The notes: generated from the letters alone by a model not told the origin. A DNA stretch of 64,000 nt from an uncultured Paracoccaceae bacterium (GCA_905182165.1 CAJJAK010000006.1:124001-188000); one strand, 5' to 3'. Positions 37,262-48,435 are shown, counted from the stretch's first letter. Program-made: numbers and translations.

Positions 37262-37998
37262 GAAATATTTCAAATAAAACTTATTGGGTAGTAGGCGCTA
37301 GCGATGGAATTGGGTATGATTTAGTTAAAAAACTGGATAAACTCGGAGTGTCTCTGATCATATCTGCAAGAAATAAAACAAGGTTACTTCACCTCTCTAA
37401 GTCAATTGATAAACAAGTAAAAGTTGTGCCGTGTGACGTAACTGACATTGATAGTGTTAAATCTGCATTCGCATCGGTTGGCAAAATTGATGGTGTTGTA
37501 TACTTAGCTGGAGATTATACTCCTATGCATGCTCAGGATTGGAATGAGCAAGAAGTAATCAAGATGGCAGATACAAATTTCATGGGTGCTTTGCGGGTTT
37601 TGGGTACATGTGTTCCAGGCTTTGTTGAGCGGGATGAGGGACATATTGTGATTATTGGTTCATTGGCTGGTTTTACTGGATTACAAGGATCGATTGGATA
37701 TGGGGCAAGTAAAGCAGCTTTGATGCATCTTGCAGAAAATTTAAGTGCAGATTTTTATCAATCGAAAATTAGAGTTCAATTGTTTAACCCTGGGTTTGTT
37801 GATACGAAACTTACCTTAAAAAATAAGTTCTATATGCCTTTCAAGATGTCTACTGAAAGAGCAGCGGTAATAATAGCAAATGGAATGTTAACTAATAAGA
37901 GTGTTATTAACTTCCCGTGGCTTTTTTCATTGATTTTTAGAATTGGCCGAATATTGCCTATTAAATATTCTATTTTTGGTAGAAAGAATAATATTTAA
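37258..37998 (+). CDS. Short-chain dehydrogenase/reductase (RSP1087 type)
   Basis: Classical SDR of 246 residues. WVVGASDGIGYDLVKKL binds the nicotinamide cofactor, VYLAGDY replaces the usual NNAG, and the catalytic Ser-Tyr-Lys set is IIGSLAG and GYGASKAA. The C-terminus has hydrophobic stretches (FPWLFSLIFRIGRILP) consistent with membrane contact. It is the last gene of the cluster; its ATG overlaps the DUF3833 stop. Frame intact. Confidence 0.9.
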   Translation: MRNISNKTYWVVGASDGIGYDLVKKLDKLGVSLIISARNKTRLLHLSKSIDKQVKVVPCDVTDIDSVKSAFASVGKIDGVVYLAGDYTPMHAQDWNEQEVIKMADTNFMGALRVLGTCVPGFVERDEGHIVIIGSLAGFTGLQGSIGYGASKAALMHLAENLSADFYQSKIRVQLFNPGFVDTKLTLKNKFYMPFKMSTERAAVIIANGMLTNKSVINFPWLFSLIFRIGRILPIKYSIFGRKNNI

Positions 37999-38018
37999 TT
38001 ATTAACGCATATAATTTA

Positions 38019-38033
38019 TTTGTGATCACAAAG
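38019..38033. promoter_or_regulatory. Operator-like palindrome, upstream copy (gntR promoter)
   Basis: TTTGTGATCACAAAG contains the perfect dyad TTTGTGATCACAAA. It lies about 30 bases upstream of a TTGACA -35 box and 49 bases (centre to centre) from a second copy. Confidence 0.7.
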
Positions 38034-38054
38034 TAAATTTTTGTATCTTTTATA

Positions 38055-38085
38055 TTGACAATTTTACTTTGTGATCACATATTTT
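38055..38085 (+). promoter_or_regulatory. gntR promoter with internal operator
   Basis: TTGACA at 38055-38060 is a perfect -35 box; CATATT (17-base spacing) or TATTTT (19-base) could be the -10. The second palindrome TTTGTGATCACA (38068-38079) sits between them, the ideal place for autorepression. The start codon at 38090 is so close, and without a ribosome site, that the mRNA may be leaderless. Confidence 0.65.
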
Positions 38086-38089
38086 ACTT

Positions 38090-38734
38090 ATGGTTATTGA
38101 CTTAAAAATAAGTGAACCTTCTTTACAAGATAAAATATATAGAGAATTGCGTCAAAAAATTATGTTAGGGGATTTAAGGCCTGGTCATTCACTGACCTTA
38201 AGGGGTTTGGCTCAATTATATGATGTTTCAATGACACCTGCCAGAGAGGTGTTGCGTCGATTAGCAGCGGAAGGTGCACTAATTGTGACTAATACTGGAC
38301 GATTTATGACACCTATATTAAGTAATGATCGTTTAGAAGAGTTGAATGCCTTAAGAGGTTTGTTAGAGCCCGAAATTGCAGCGAGAGCTCTACCACGCGC
38401 GCATTTGGCATTGATTGACAGAATGCAACTTATTAATAGTCGTATTGCACAGGCTGTTATACAAAAAGAACCTATTTCCTATGTTCAAGCAAACTTGGAA
38501 TTTCATCGCAGCTTGTATTTGAGGGCGCAAGCCCCTGCAATGTTGGCTTTGGTAGAAAATATTTGGTTACAAATTGGACCAACAATGAGAGTGCTTTATG
38601 AAAAAATAGGTGTTCTAGAGACTCCAAAACATCATGTTTCTATATTGGCAGCATTAAAATCAAGCGATGAACAAAAATTGAGACTAATGATTCAAACTGA
38701 CGTAACAAATGGACTTAGGATGCTGATCAGGTAA
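38090..38734 (+). CDS. GntR-family transcriptional regulator with FCD domain
   Basis: A 214-residue regulator. The N-terminal winged helix reads LQDKIYRELRQKIMLGDLRPGHSLTLRGLAQLYDVSMTPAREVLRRLAAEGAL; the FCD effector domain follows (LNALRGLLEPEIAARAL, ANLEFHRSLYLRA, HHVSILAAL), with the histidines that often bind a metal next to a carboxylate ligand. Ligand unknown; a TCA acid would fit the suggested target. Identical palindromes lie at its own promoter and before sucC. It is convergent with lpdA, the last gene of the suc operon. Confidence 0.92.
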   Translation: MVIDLKISEPSLQDKIYRELRQKIMLGDLRPGHSLTLRGLAQLYDVSMTPAREVLRRLAAEGALIVTNTGRFMTPILSNDRLEELNALRGLLEPEIAARALPRAHLALIDRMQLINSRIAQAVIQKEPISYVQANLEFHRSLYLRAQAPAMLALVENIWLQIGPTMRVLYEKIGVLETPKHHVSILAALKSSDEQKLRLMIQTDVTNGLRMLIR

Positions 38735-38759
38735 TTAACAAAACTATTGAAGAAATTAT

Positions 38760-39635
38760 TTAAGAATGTATTGCGCCATCACCACAAGAAAGTGCAGCTT
38801 CTTTAATAGCCTCAGAAAATGTTGGGTGTGCGTGACAGGTCATAGCCAAATCTTGTGCTGAAGCACCAAACTCCATGGCGACACAGACCTCATGTATTAT
38901 ATCGCCTGCATTAGGTCCTATTATGTGACAACCTAAGATCCTATCAGTCTTACTATCAGTTAATAATTTTACAAATCCAGCGGATGAGAAAACTAATTTG
39001 GCTCGTGCATTACCAGCAAAATTGAATTTTCCAACTTTATAACTTTTATTAATATTTTTCAACATTTCTTCGGTCATTCCGACAGAAGCAACTTCCGGAT
39101 TTGTGTAAATGACATTTGGTATATGGTTAAAATTAATATGGCTTTTTTGCCCCGCAATTGTTTCTGCTACTGCAATTCCTTCTTCTTCCGCCTTGTGCGC
39201 TAACATTGGCCCATTAGTGACGTCGCCAATAGCGTAAATTGATGACAAGTTTGTTAAGTTTTTCATATCTGTTTCTATACCGCCTCTTTCATCTACAAGC
39301 CCCCCAATTTCTTCAAAGCATAATCCATTAGAATATGCTTTTCTCCCAGTAGCCACTAAAACAATTTCTGTCTCAATTTTCTCATTACTTTCTGTTTTGT
39401 TATTTATAAAGTTTACCCTTACCTTGCCTTTAAGTTTTTCAACTGTACTAACGGCGCAATTTGTTTTAAATTTTATACCTTGTTGTTTTAAAATCCGCTG
39501 TAGGTTTTTTGAGACATCTTTATCCATTTCAGGAGTAATTGAATTTTGATACTCTAACACTGTCACTTCTGTTCCAAGGCGGCTATATACGCTACCTAAT
39601 TCTAATCCGATAACTCCACCACCTATAACGGCCAT
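38760..39635 (-). CDS. lpdA: Dihydrolipoyl dehydrogenase LpdA, C-terminal piece
   Basis: E3 component of the 2-oxoglutarate dehydrogenase complex. It contains the NAD-binding [40 protein letters not shown], and the C-terminal dimer-interface [16 protein letters not shown] with the catalytic His-Glu. The region 39636-39764 continues the FAD domain in other frames (IIIRS..., [21 protein letters not shown]), showing at least one indel near 39700. Confidence 0.94.
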   Translation of the reverse strand: MAVIGGGVIGLELGSVYSRLGTEVTVLEYQNSITPEMDKDVSKNLQRILKQQGIKFKTNCAVSTVEKLKGKVRVNFINNKTESNEKIETEIVLVATGRKAYSNGLCFEEIGGLVDERGGIETDMKNLTNLSSIYAIGDVTNGPMLAHKAEEEGIAVAETIAGQKSHINFNHIPNVIYTNPEVASVGMTEEMLKNINKSYKVGKFNFAGNARAKLVFSSAGFVKLLTDSKTDRILGCHIIGPNAGDIIHEVCVAMEFGASAQDLAMTCHAHPTFSEAIKEAALSCGDGAIHS

Positions 39636-39764
39636 TTTTGCTGGTATTTTGTTTAAGCTTAACGCACCTGTGGAACTAACAATTAACTCTTCATCTATGA
39701 AGCACTAGCAGAAATGCGGTTAGATGTACTTGATCGAATTATTATTGCTCGTGTAGGTCTGTTG

Positions 39765-40136
39765 TTACGCCATCCATTCTTTATTTGTAAAATGTGCATG
39801 GCCATTAATATAGTTAACTTTATTTTTTTTAAACAAAAACTCAATACCTTGCGTATTTTGCTTTATAATCATGTCTTTGTATTTTTGCATTTCTTTCCAA
39901 TCCACAACAGGTGGTTCAGAGATTATGCCCATTTTTGCAAAATTATTTTTTGATTCATGTAGTTGATGGCTAGCATGCAATAAAGCTTTTGATGGAATAC
40001 ATCCAACATTCAAACAAGTTCCACCAAGTGCGGGGCTAGAAATACAGGCTGTCTTTAAACCTAATTGCGAGCATCTAATTGCGCAAACATAGCCACCAGG
40101 GCCTCCACCAATCACAATCACATCAAAATTAGTCAT
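39765..40136 (-). CDS. lpdA: Dihydrolipoyl dehydrogenase LpdA, N-terminal piece
   Basis: Starts [23 protein letters not shown], the FAD-binding loop, and has the redox-active disulfide motif [16 protein letters not shown]. The ATG overlaps the stop of the VOC gene (ATGA), so it belongs to the suc operon. The frame is lost shortly before 39765. Confidence 0.94.
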   Translation of the reverse strand: MTNFDVIVIGGGPGGYVCAIRCSQLGLKTACISSPALGGTCLNVGCIPSKALLHASHQLHESKNNFAKMGIISEPPVVDWKEMQKYKDMIIKQNTQGIEFLFKKNKVNYINGHAHFTNKEWMA

Positions 40137-40813
40137 ATTGAATTCCTTGTTTCACGCTGATTAATCGACACTTCCTTGCCATCTTTCAATTGATACGTTG
40201 CAGTGATGCAAGTATCTTTGGCCTTATTAATTGAGAAACGATCGTCATTAAAGTTAAGGGTCCATAAGAGGTTTTGAAGAGCATTTTTATGAGGAGTTTC
40301 AATATGAAGTTTTTTAAAGCGTAAGCCTTCATCTGCCATGTAATTGGAGACGTGCTTTGAATCTGACCATTCTATCAGGATAGGGGCAGAGCCCCAAAGT
40401 GGAATTAAACCATCTTTGCGGAGAGAAAATTTCCATTTCAAACTCCCACGGCTCATGTCAGTTGGTTTGCCAAGATCTGTCTCTACGCCCAAATCTTCTA
40501 ATAGTGCCAAGGTTCGTTTAATATTTTTTGTTCTACAAACCCACCCAATTATTCTAGGAGCTTTATAAAGAGAAAGCTCTACTTTTGGATCATCTAAACC
40601 AAACCATTTGGGTCTACCGCTAGGTGGAGCAGATGGATCTTTTGCCAACACTTCCAAATATGTATCATTGCCTGAAGATAACACGTGATTATGGGTTCCC
40701 ATTTTGTCATGTTTCCCACCCATAGGAATTTTAACCTGCAATTGGGATTCAACCCAATCTACACCATCATTTAAATTACTGGCACCAATTGCTATGTGGT
40801 CAAATTCAATCAT
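40133..40813 (-). CDS. VOC/glyoxalase-like protein (Glyoxalase_3 type) inside the suc operon
   Basis: A 226-residue protein. [42 protein letters not shown] with [13 protein letters not shown] carries likely metal ligands; [31 protein letters not shown] forms a second half. This is the pattern of the glyoxalase-like PF13468 family, function unknown. It overlaps sucB by one base and lpdA by four, so it is translated as part of the 2-oxoglutarate dehydrogenase operon. Frame intact. Confidence 0.82.
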   Translation of the reverse strand: MIEFDHIAIGASNLNDGVDWVESQLQVKIPMGGKHDKMGTHNHVLSSGNDTYLEVLAKDPSAPPSGRPKWFGLDDPKVELSLYKAPRIIGWVCRTKNIKRTLALLEDLGVETDLGKPTDMSRGSLKWKFSLRKDGLIPLWGSAPILIEWSDSKHVSNYMADEGLRFKKLHIETPHKNALQNLLWTLNFNDDRFSINKAKDTCITATYQLKDGKEVSINQRETRNSI

Positions 40814-41992
40814 TATAGATCCATTAATAATCTACGGGGATCCTCAAGAGCTTCTTTTACTCTGATCAAGAAAGTTACAGCTGCCTTACCGTCAATTAAT
40901 CTGTGGTCATAAGAGAGGGCTAAGTACATCATTGGACGGATAACAATTTGACCTTCCATAACAATAGGCCGGTCTTGAATTTTATGCATCCCTAATATTC
41001 CAGATTGGGGTGGATTTAAAATTGGAGAAGACATCAAAGATCCATAAATCCCACCGTTTGATATGGTGAAAGTCCCCCCTTGCATTTCGTCTATTGTTAA
41101 CTTTCCTTCACGACCTTTTTGGCCCAATCTTCCAATTTCCTTTTCGATTTCTGCAAAACTTAATTTATGTGTATGCTTAATCACCGGAACTACTAAGCCA
41201 TTTGGCGTTCCAACAGCCACTCCCATGTGCACATATTTTTTATAAATAATCTCATCATTATCAATTTCAGCGTTCACCTCGGGAATTTCTAATAATGCAT
41301 GACTACAAGCTTTCACAAAAAAGGACATAAACCCAAGATTGACTCCGTGTTTTTGAATAAATAATTCTTTATAATCACTTCGTATCTTTTTAATTTCTGA
41401 CATATCCACTTCATTGTAAGTAGTCAAAATTGCTGCGGTATTTTGTGCTTCCTTTAGCCTGCTTGATATTGTTTGACGAAGACGGCTCATCTTTACCCGT
41501 TCTTGATGTTCATCGTTCTTTTTAGTTTCGATATTATTGTTAGAATCTGATAATAATGGTAAGTTTTGAACGTCTTCCTTCATTATTCTACCGTCTCTAC
41601 CAGTTCCAATTATTTTGTCAGGATCAAGATTTTTCTCTTGCATTAATTTCTTTGCTGATGGAGCATTTTCAATATCTTTATCAATTAATTTTGGCTTTTC
41701 TTTTGAAGGTTCCTGGTCGATTTTATCTTTATCAATTTGCGGTTTTGGATTTTCTTCTTTTGATAATGTAGCTAAGAGGGCATCAACACTTACTGTTTGA
41801 CCTTCCTTTACAATAATTTCCTGTAATCTTCCTGTAACAGGTGAGGGGACCTCTACTGTAACTTTGTCAGGTTTCTAATTCACAGAGCATTTCATCTATA
41901 GATACTGAATCGCCAGGTTTTTTGAACCAAGTAGCAACGGTTGCTTCAGTAACACTTTCACCTAAGGTTGGTACGCGAACTTCAATTGTCAT
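40813..41992 (-). CDS. sucB: Dihydrolipoamide succinyltransferase SucB (E2), one frame change
   Basis: E2 core of the 2-oxoglutarate dehydrogenase complex. From ATG 41992 the lipoyl domain reads [26 protein letters not shown]; it breaks at ~41873 at LCELETDK, the lipoyl-lysine site, where one base appears extra. The long frame continues [14 protein letters not shown], a linker rich in Lys/Pro/Asp, the E3-binding segment (first ATG 41643), and the catalytic domain with [27 protein letters not shown] and [13 protein letters not shown] (His-Asp). Starts 4 bases after sucA. Confidence 0.95.
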
Positions 41993-41995
41993 TCG

Positions 41996-42781
41996 TTAAT
42001 TTCCTTCCAAATTAAGAGCTTCAAATACAAGCTTTTCTTGTTGTTCCTTGTGTTGGCTCGCAAGGCCAGTAGCTGGAGATGCTGATGGGGGTCTACCAAC
42101 AAAATTTGCTCTTTTAGCTTTAACTTTCAACCTGCCTAAAATTTGCTCTAGATTAGGTTCAATAAAACTCCAAGCACCTTGGTTTTTAGGTTCTTCTTGA
42201 CACCAAATTAGATCTGCATTTTTAAACCTACCAAGTTCTTTAGTGAGCGCTAGCGCTGGAACAGGGTACAATTGCTCTACCCTTAATAGATAAGTATCTG
42301 TTAAATTGTGTGCATCTCTTTCCTGTAAAAGGTCATAGTAAACTTTGCCAGAACAAGCGATAATTCGTTTGATTTTACTGTCTTCCTTAAGTTTTGTTTG
42401 AGAAATTCCCTTTTGAGCATCATCCCATAAAACCCTGTGAAAACTAGATCCTTCAACGAACTCTTTTTTTGGTGAAACAGCAAATTTGTTTCTTAATAGA
42501 GACTTTGGGGTCATTAGAACTAGAGGCTTACGGTATGTTCGGTGTAGTTGTCGGCGCAATATATGAAAATAATTTGCTGGAGTAGTGCAGTTAGCGATAA
42601 TCCAATTTTCATCAGCGCAAAGTTGTAAAAATCTTTCTAGTCTAGCTGATGAATGTTCAGGTCCTTGCCCTTCAAATCCATGAGGTAAAAGCATCACTAA
42701 ACCAGACATTCTAAGCCATTTAGCTTCGCCTGGAGATGAATTGATCAAACATGATTTGAGCACCATTTGCAAAGTCTCCAA
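41996..42781 (-). CDS. sucA: 2-oxoglutarate dehydrogenase E1 SucA, C-terminal piece
   Basis: C-terminal transketolase-like domain: SGLVMLLPHGFEGQGPEHSSARLERFLQL, CTTPANYFHILRRQLHRTYRKPLVLMTPKSLL, RVEQLYPVPALAL and VGRPPSASPATG. The first residues of the open frame are out of homology; the join to the N-terminal piece is near 42730-42750. Confidence 0.95.
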   Translation of the reverse strand: METLQMVLKSCLINSSPGEAKWLRMSGLVMLLPHGFEGQGPEHSSARLERFLQLCADENWIIANCTTPANYFHILRRQLHRTYRKPLVLMTPKSLLRNKFAVSPKKEFVEGSSFHRVLWDDAQKGISQTKLKEDSKIKRIIACSGKVYYDLLQERDAHNLTDTYLLRVEQLYPVPALALTKELGRFKNADLIWCQEEPKNQGAWSFIEPNLEQILGRLKVKAKRANFVGRPPSASPATGLASQHKEQQEKLVFEALNLEGN

Positions 42782-44924
42782 ATTGAGCTTCCCAAACCAC
42801 TAGTGCATTTGGCTCTGATAAAGAATATCCGTACTCAAACCCTAAAACAGCATATTCTGATAGCATACTATCAATGACTTCGTAGTGCTTTTGATTTTTA
42901 TCAATATGATTTAATGGATATCGTCTTTCTTCTGTTTCTTGATCAATTAAAACTGAGTGTCTTTGGCTAAAGGTTCCCCGTGCGCTATCTTGGCCAGACA
43001 ATCTTACAGGAAAGCCTTCAAGCAATAGTGAGCCAAAAGCTAGTGCCTCACCGGTTGCCCAATCTAACGCCTCACCAGCTTTCAAAATTTCTGCTTTTCC
43101 AATTAATTGTCGCTCAACTGTTTTATGTAATTGAAAGTTTTTAGGTTTTTTTGTTAGAGCTTTGCCTATTTTATCAAAGGACTTCGAAGAAATTGAAGTG
43201 CTTCCTCTTTGATAATTTTCCTTATTTTGATTAAGGTGCGACCATCGACCATCTAACCAATCAGCTTTATTTGGTTTGTAATCTTTCCCTGCATCAAACT
43301 CATTATTTAAAATTTTCTGAAAATTATCTTTGCAATTTTCTATTTCGCTTTTTGGCATTAACCCATCCGCAATTAGTCTTTCGCTATATAATTGCAATGT
43401 TGTTTTATGTTTTTTTATAGTTTTATACATGAATGGTTGAGTAAACATAGGTTCATCACCTTCATTATGTCCAAAACGGCGGTAACAAAAAATATCTAAT
43501 ACAACATCTTTTGCAAATTTTTGGCGAAATTCTGTCGCTACTCTTGCTGCATGTACAACAGCTTCTGGATCGTCACCATTAACATGAAAAATTGGTGCTT
43601 CGACCATTAAAGCAATGTCTGTAGGATAGGGTGAAGAACGGCTAAAATGGGGTGCTGTGGTAAATCCAATTTGATTATTTATAACAATATGCATTGTTCC
43701 ACCAGTGCGATGTCCAGTTAAACCTGAAAGGCCAAAGCATTCTGCAACAACGCCCTGGCCAGCAAATGCAGCATCGCCATGAAGTAAAATGGGCATAACA
43801 CTACGACGGGTATCATCATCATATTGCTCTTGTTTTGCCCGCGCTTTACCGAGCACGACCGGATTAACAGCTTCTAAATGGCTTGGATTGGCTGTCAAAG
43901 ATAAATGAACTTTGTTCCCATCAAACTCACGATCAGAGCTTGCGCCTAAATGATATTTAACGTCTCCATCAAAAAGAACTTCTTTAGGTTTAAAACTACC
44001 ACCCTGAAATTCATTAAAAATGGCCCTGAGTGGTTTTGCCAAAACGTTAACTAGAACATTTAACCTACCTCGGTGAGGCATTCCAATGATTATATCTTTA
44101 ACACCTAAAGCGCCGCCCCGTTTTATAATTTGTTCCATTGCTGGGATTAAAGATTCACCACCATCCAAACCAAACCGTTTTGTACCAACATATTTTTTAT
44201 GTAAAAACTTTTCAAAACCTTCTGCCTGTACAAGCTTGTTTAAAATTGCTTTTCGACCTCTTTTGGTGAAGTTTATTTCTTTTCCATAACCTTCAATTCT
44301 TTCTTTTAACCACTGGCTTTCACTAGGATTAGATATATGCATATATTGAAGTGCAAACGTCCCACAGTATGTCCGTTTTACGATATCAACAATTTCTCTC
44401 ATCGTCGCTAATTCTAAACCTAAGACATTATCAATATAAATAAGACGATCCATATCACTTTCGTGAAACCCATAGTTTGCTGGTTGTAATTCAGGATGAG
44501 TGTTATTTTTCAAAATATTCAAAGGGTCTAGATTCGCTTTTAAGTGTCCTCTAATTCTATATGCTCTAATTAGCATAAGTGCTCTTACAGAATCCAAAAC
44601 TGCTTGCTTCAATCCATTTTCATCAACATCCACATTGTTTTTTATTGCTTTAGATTTTATTTTGTCGATGTGGTTTTGTTCTAAATCTATGTTAGTTTCA
44701 AATTCTTCATAGTTTACTAATGGCCAGTCTGGTCTAGTCCATGAAGGGCCAGTTTGTCCTTCTAAGTTTACGTCCCCAATAGTGTTAAAAAATTTTTGCC
44801 ATTGTGGATCTAAATCTTGAGTATTTTTTGAAAAATTGGCCTGTAAATTTTCCAGATATTCCGTTGAGTTGCCTTGCAGAAAGCTTTCAGAGCTTAAAGA
44901 TGAATTTTCATTGATATCTGACAA
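42720..44924 (-). CDS. sucA: 2-oxoglutarate dehydrogenase E1 SucA, N-terminal piece
   Basis: Thiamine-diphosphate-dependent decarboxylase subunit that makes succinyl-lipoyl-E2. The N-terminus (FLQGNSTEYLENLQANF, DPQWQKFF) interacts with E2/E3. ThDP and substrate residues lie in GMPHRGRLNVLVNVL, HLGASSDR, SLTANPSHLEAVNPVVLGKARAKQ and LLHGDAAFAGQGVVAE; NQIGFTT and RFGHNEGDEP follow. It is about 735 residues before the break near 42740; with the second piece the protein is ~985 residues, normal. It starts 70 bases after sucD. Confidence 0.96.
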   Translation of the reverse strand: MSDINENSSLSSESFLQGNSTEYLENLQANFSKNTQDLDPQWQKFFNTIGDVNLEGQTGPSWTRPDWPLVNYEEFETNIDLEQNHIDKIKSKAIKNNVDVDENGLKQAVLDSVRALMLIRAYRIRGHLKANLDPLNILKNNTHPELQPANYGFHESDMDRLIYIDNVLGLELATMREIVDIVKRTYCGTFALQYMHISNPSESQWLKERIEGYGKEINFTKRGRKAILNKLVQAEGFEKFLHKKYVGTKRFGLDGGESLIPAMEQIIKRGGALGVKDIIIGMPHRGRLNVLVNVLAKPLRAIFNEFQGGSFKPKEVLFDGDVKYHLGASSDREFDGNKVHLSLTANPSHLEAVNPVVLGKARAKQEQYDDDTRRSVMPILLHGDAAFAGQGVVAECFGLSGLTGHRTGGTMHIVINNQIGFTTAPHFSRSSPYPTDIALMVEAPIFHVNGDDPEAVVHAARVATEFRQKFAKDVVLDIFCYRRFGHNEGDEPMFTQPFMYKTIKKHKTTLQLYSERLIADGLMPKSEIENCKDNFQKILNNEFDAGKDYKPNKADWLDGRWSHLNQNKENYQRGSTSISSKSFDKIGKALTKKPKNFQLHKTVERQLIGKAEILKAGEALDWATGEALAFGSLLLEGFPVRLSGQDSARGTFSQRHSVLIDQETEERRYPLNHIDKNQKHYEVIDSMLSEYAVLGFEYGYSLSEPNALVVWEAQFGDFANGAQIMFDQFISRRS

Positions 44925-44994
44925 TTGATTACCTCATCAAAATAGAAATTAGTTAAATTTTTTGCTTTATTGTTAATTTAGAAATTTTGTTCAT

Positions 44995-45873
44995 TTATCC
45001 AATTGCTTTCAATACTGAAATTCCCAAATCAGCGGGGCTTTCTGCCACTATTATTCCAGCTGATTTCATCGCTTCAATTTTATCTTCTGCTCCGCCTTTT
45101 CCTCCAGCAACGATGGCTCCAGCATGTCCCATCCTTCTGCCTGGTGGTGCAGTTCTTCCTGCAATGAATCCTGCAGTAGGCTTTGATCTACCTTTGCGTG
45201 CTTCATCTTTTAAAAATTGTGCGGCTTCTTCTTCAGCTGATCCACCAATTTCACCAATCATTATAATTGATTGTGTTTCGTCGTCGTTAAGGAACCATTC
45301 TAAGACTTTATGAGAACTTCCATTTACTGGATCTCCACCAATTCCAACACATGTGGATTGACCTAATCCAGTTGCTGTTGTTTGCCCAACCGCTTCGTAT
45401 GTTAACGTCCCTGATCTTGATACCACACCAACAGAGCCTCTTTTATGAATATGGGCAGGCATAATTCCTATTTTACATGCATCTGGAGTTATGATTCCTG
45501 GGCAATTTGGGCCAATAAGTATTGATTTACTATTTATCAACGCTCTTTTGACTTTTACCATGTCCAGTACTGGAATACCCTCTGTTATGCATACAATTAA
45601 TTCTATTTCCGCATCAATAGCTTCCAAAATACTGTCAGCTGCATACTGCGGTGGGACATAAATGGAAGTTGCATTTGCTTGCGTTAATGCTTTTGCTTCG
45701 TGAACTGAGTTGAATACTGGAAGCCCTAAGTGCACTTGCCCACCTTTGCCAGGAGTAACACCTCCTACCATTTGTGTTCCATAATCAATTGCCTGCGCTG
45801 AATGGAATGTACCTTGTGAGCCAGTGAAACCTTGGCAAATTACTTTTGTATGTTGGTCTATTAAGATGGACAT
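44995..45873 (-). CDS. sucD: Succinyl-CoA synthetase alpha subunit SucD
   Basis: ADP-forming subunit of 292 residues. The CoA-binding Rossmann part has [27 protein letters not shown] follows, and the phosphorylated histidine lies near [22 protein letters not shown] and [12 protein letters not shown] complete the family pattern. It begins 10 bases after sucC; frame intact. Confidence 0.97.
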   Translation of the reverse strand: MSILIDQHTKVICQGFTGSQGTFHSAQAIDYGTQMVGGVTPGKGGQVHLGLPVFNSVHEAKALTQANATSIYVPPQYAADSILEAIDAEIELIVCITEGIPVLDMVKVKRALINSKSILIGPNCPGIITPDACKIGIMPAHIHKRGSVGVVSRSGTLTYEAVGQTTATGLGQSTCVGIGGDPVNGSSHKVLEWFLNDDETQSIIMIGEIGGSAEEEAAQFLKDEARKGRSKPTAGFIAGRTAPPGRRMGHAGAIVAGGKGGAEDKIEAMKSAGIIVAESPADLGISVLKAIG

Positions 45874-45883
45874 TCGGGTTTTC

Positions 45884-47086
45884 CTAATTATTTTGTTTTT
45901 TTACGGCTTGTACAATTTTTTCTGCAGCATCGCCTAAATCGCCCGCTACAATTACATCTAATCCAGAAGTGCTGATGATTTCATTTCCTTGATCAACATT
46001 AGTTCCCTCGAGGCGAACTACGAGTGGAACTTTAAGCCCTACTTCTTTAACTGCTGCAACTACACCCTCTGCAATAACGTCACATCTCATTATGCCACCA
46101 AATATATTTACTAAAATACCTTTCACATTTTTATCTGAAGTTATGATTTTAAATGCTTCTGTGACTTTTTCTTTTGTTGCACCACCACCTACATCAAGAA
46201 AATTTGCAGGCTCTGCACCATATAGTTTTACTATGTCCATAGTTGCCATAGCTAGCCCTGCTCCATTAACCATGCATCCTATTTCTCCATCAAGAGCAAT
46301 ATAATTAAGATCAAATTTAGAAGCGGCTAATTCTTTTGCATCTTCTTCAGTTTCGTCTCTCAATTTTGCAATATCTTTGTTTCTGAATATGGCGTTACCA
46401 TCAAAGCCCATCTTTGCATCTAAGCATTTGAGTACACCCTGTTTAGTAACAATAAGTGGATTTATTTCTAGCATTTCTACGTCTTTATCAATAAATAATT
46501 GATATAAGTTACTTACTAATTCTACGCATTGATTAACTTGTTTTCCTCTTAAGCCAAGAGTAAATGCAATCTGCCTTCCGTGAAATGGTGACATACCCGA
46601 AGCTGGGTCAACAGAAAAATTAATAATATCTTTTGGATTTTTTGCTGCCACCTCTTCAATATCCATTCCACCTTTTGTTGAACACACAAATGTTATTCTG
46701 CTAGAGTTTCGATCAACTAAAAGAGCAAGATAAAGTTCTCTTTCGATTTCTGAACCATCTTCGATATAAATTCGATTAACTTGCTTTCCTGATGGGCCAG
46801 TTTGGTGAGTTACAAGAGTGTTGCCCAGCATTTTTTTTGCTTCATTCGCAGCTTCTTGAGCAGAAGTTGTTATCCTTACACCACCCTTTTCCCCAGCAGA
46901 GGCCTCTTTAAATTTACCTTTACCACGTCCACCCGCATGAATTTGTGCTTTAACTACCCACAAAGGTCCGTCGAGCTCATTTGCTTTTACCTCCGCATCT
47001 TCTGGAGTAAGAACTAAGCATCCGATAGAGGTTGGTATGTTGTATTTTAAAAGTAAGGCTTTCGCCTGATATTCGTGGATATTCAT
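45884..47086 (-). CDS. sucC: Succinyl-CoA synthetase beta subunit SucC
   Basis: ATP-grasp subunit, 400 residues. [29 protein letters not shown] with the nucleotide-binding loop, LEINPL and [16 protein letters not shown] are the conserved blocks, and [17 protein letters not shown] is the power-helix region. It is the first gene of the suc operon; about 150 bases separate it from mdh upstream, with the predicted promoter and two operators. Frame intact. Confidence 0.97.
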   Translation of the reverse strand: MNIHEYQAKALLLKYNIPTSIGCLVLTPEDAEVKANELDGPLWVVKAQIHAGGRGKGKFKEASAGEKGGVRITTSAQEAANEAKKMLGNTLVTHQTGPSGKQVNRIYIEDGSEIERELYLALLVDRNSSRITFVCSTKGGMDIEEVAAKNPKDIINFSVDPASGMSPFHGRQIAFTLGLRGKQVNQCVELVSNLYQLFIDKDVEMLEINPLIVTKQGVLKCLDAKMGFDGNAIFRNKDIAKLRDETEEDAKELAASKFDLNYIALDGEIGCMVNGAGLAMATMDIVKLYGAEPANFLDVGGGATKEKVTEAFKIITSDKNVKGILVNIFGGIMRCDVIAEGVVAAVKEVGLKVPLVVRLEGTNVDQGNEIISTSGLDVIVAGDLGDAAEKIVQAVKKQNN

Positions 47087-47148
47087 TGCTAACCTATCTA
47101 TTTTACTTATGGATAGGTCGCATACAAATCCAACTTAATAAATATAAA

Positions 47149-47177
47149 ATCTTAAATAACGGACTTAATATATCAAA
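47149..47177 (-). promoter_or_regulatory. Predicted promoter of the sucC-sucD-sucA-sucB-VOC-lpdA operon
   Basis: On the minus strand TTTGAT (47177-47172), a 17-base spacer, TAAGAT (47154-47149). It lies 60-90 bases before the sucC ATG and just downstream of two palindromic operators, which would be centred near -50 and -70. Confidence 0.5.
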
Positions 47178-47186
47178 TTAATTGAA

Positions 47187-47219
47187 TTTGTGATCACAAA
47201 TATTTTATTGTGATCACAA
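47187..47219. promoter_or_regulatory. Paired TTTGTGATCACAAA operators upstream of sucC
   Basis: Two perfect palindromes: TTTGTGATCACAAA (47187-47200) and TTGTGATCACAA (47208-47219), centres 20 bases (two helical turns) apart. The core TTGTGATCACA is identical to the pair at the promoter of the GntR regulator at 38090. Confidence 0.75.
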
Positions 47220-47236
47220 AAATTAATTTTAGTATT

Positions 47237-48199
<963 letters not shown>

Positions 48200-48435
48200 T
48201 TATTTCTCCAAGTGAGGGTTCAAAATCGCCGCATGCCTAATCTGAATCTTTCGTAAAAACAAGACACTTCACATTAGTGAGAGAAATTTCGCTTAAGAAT
48301 CAATGAATTTAAATAATATTTTTATATTAATTTCTATTATAAGTTTACATTTATATAGAAATTTGATTGTTACCCCAAATACTTTATAAACATTACTAAT
48401 TGTATGAATTTATTTTTTTGGACAACGAAAATCAA

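Noticed and set aside
43000..46300. Plus-strand open frames opposite sucA, sucD and sucC
   Set aside because: They are shadows of highly conserved TCA-cycle genes.
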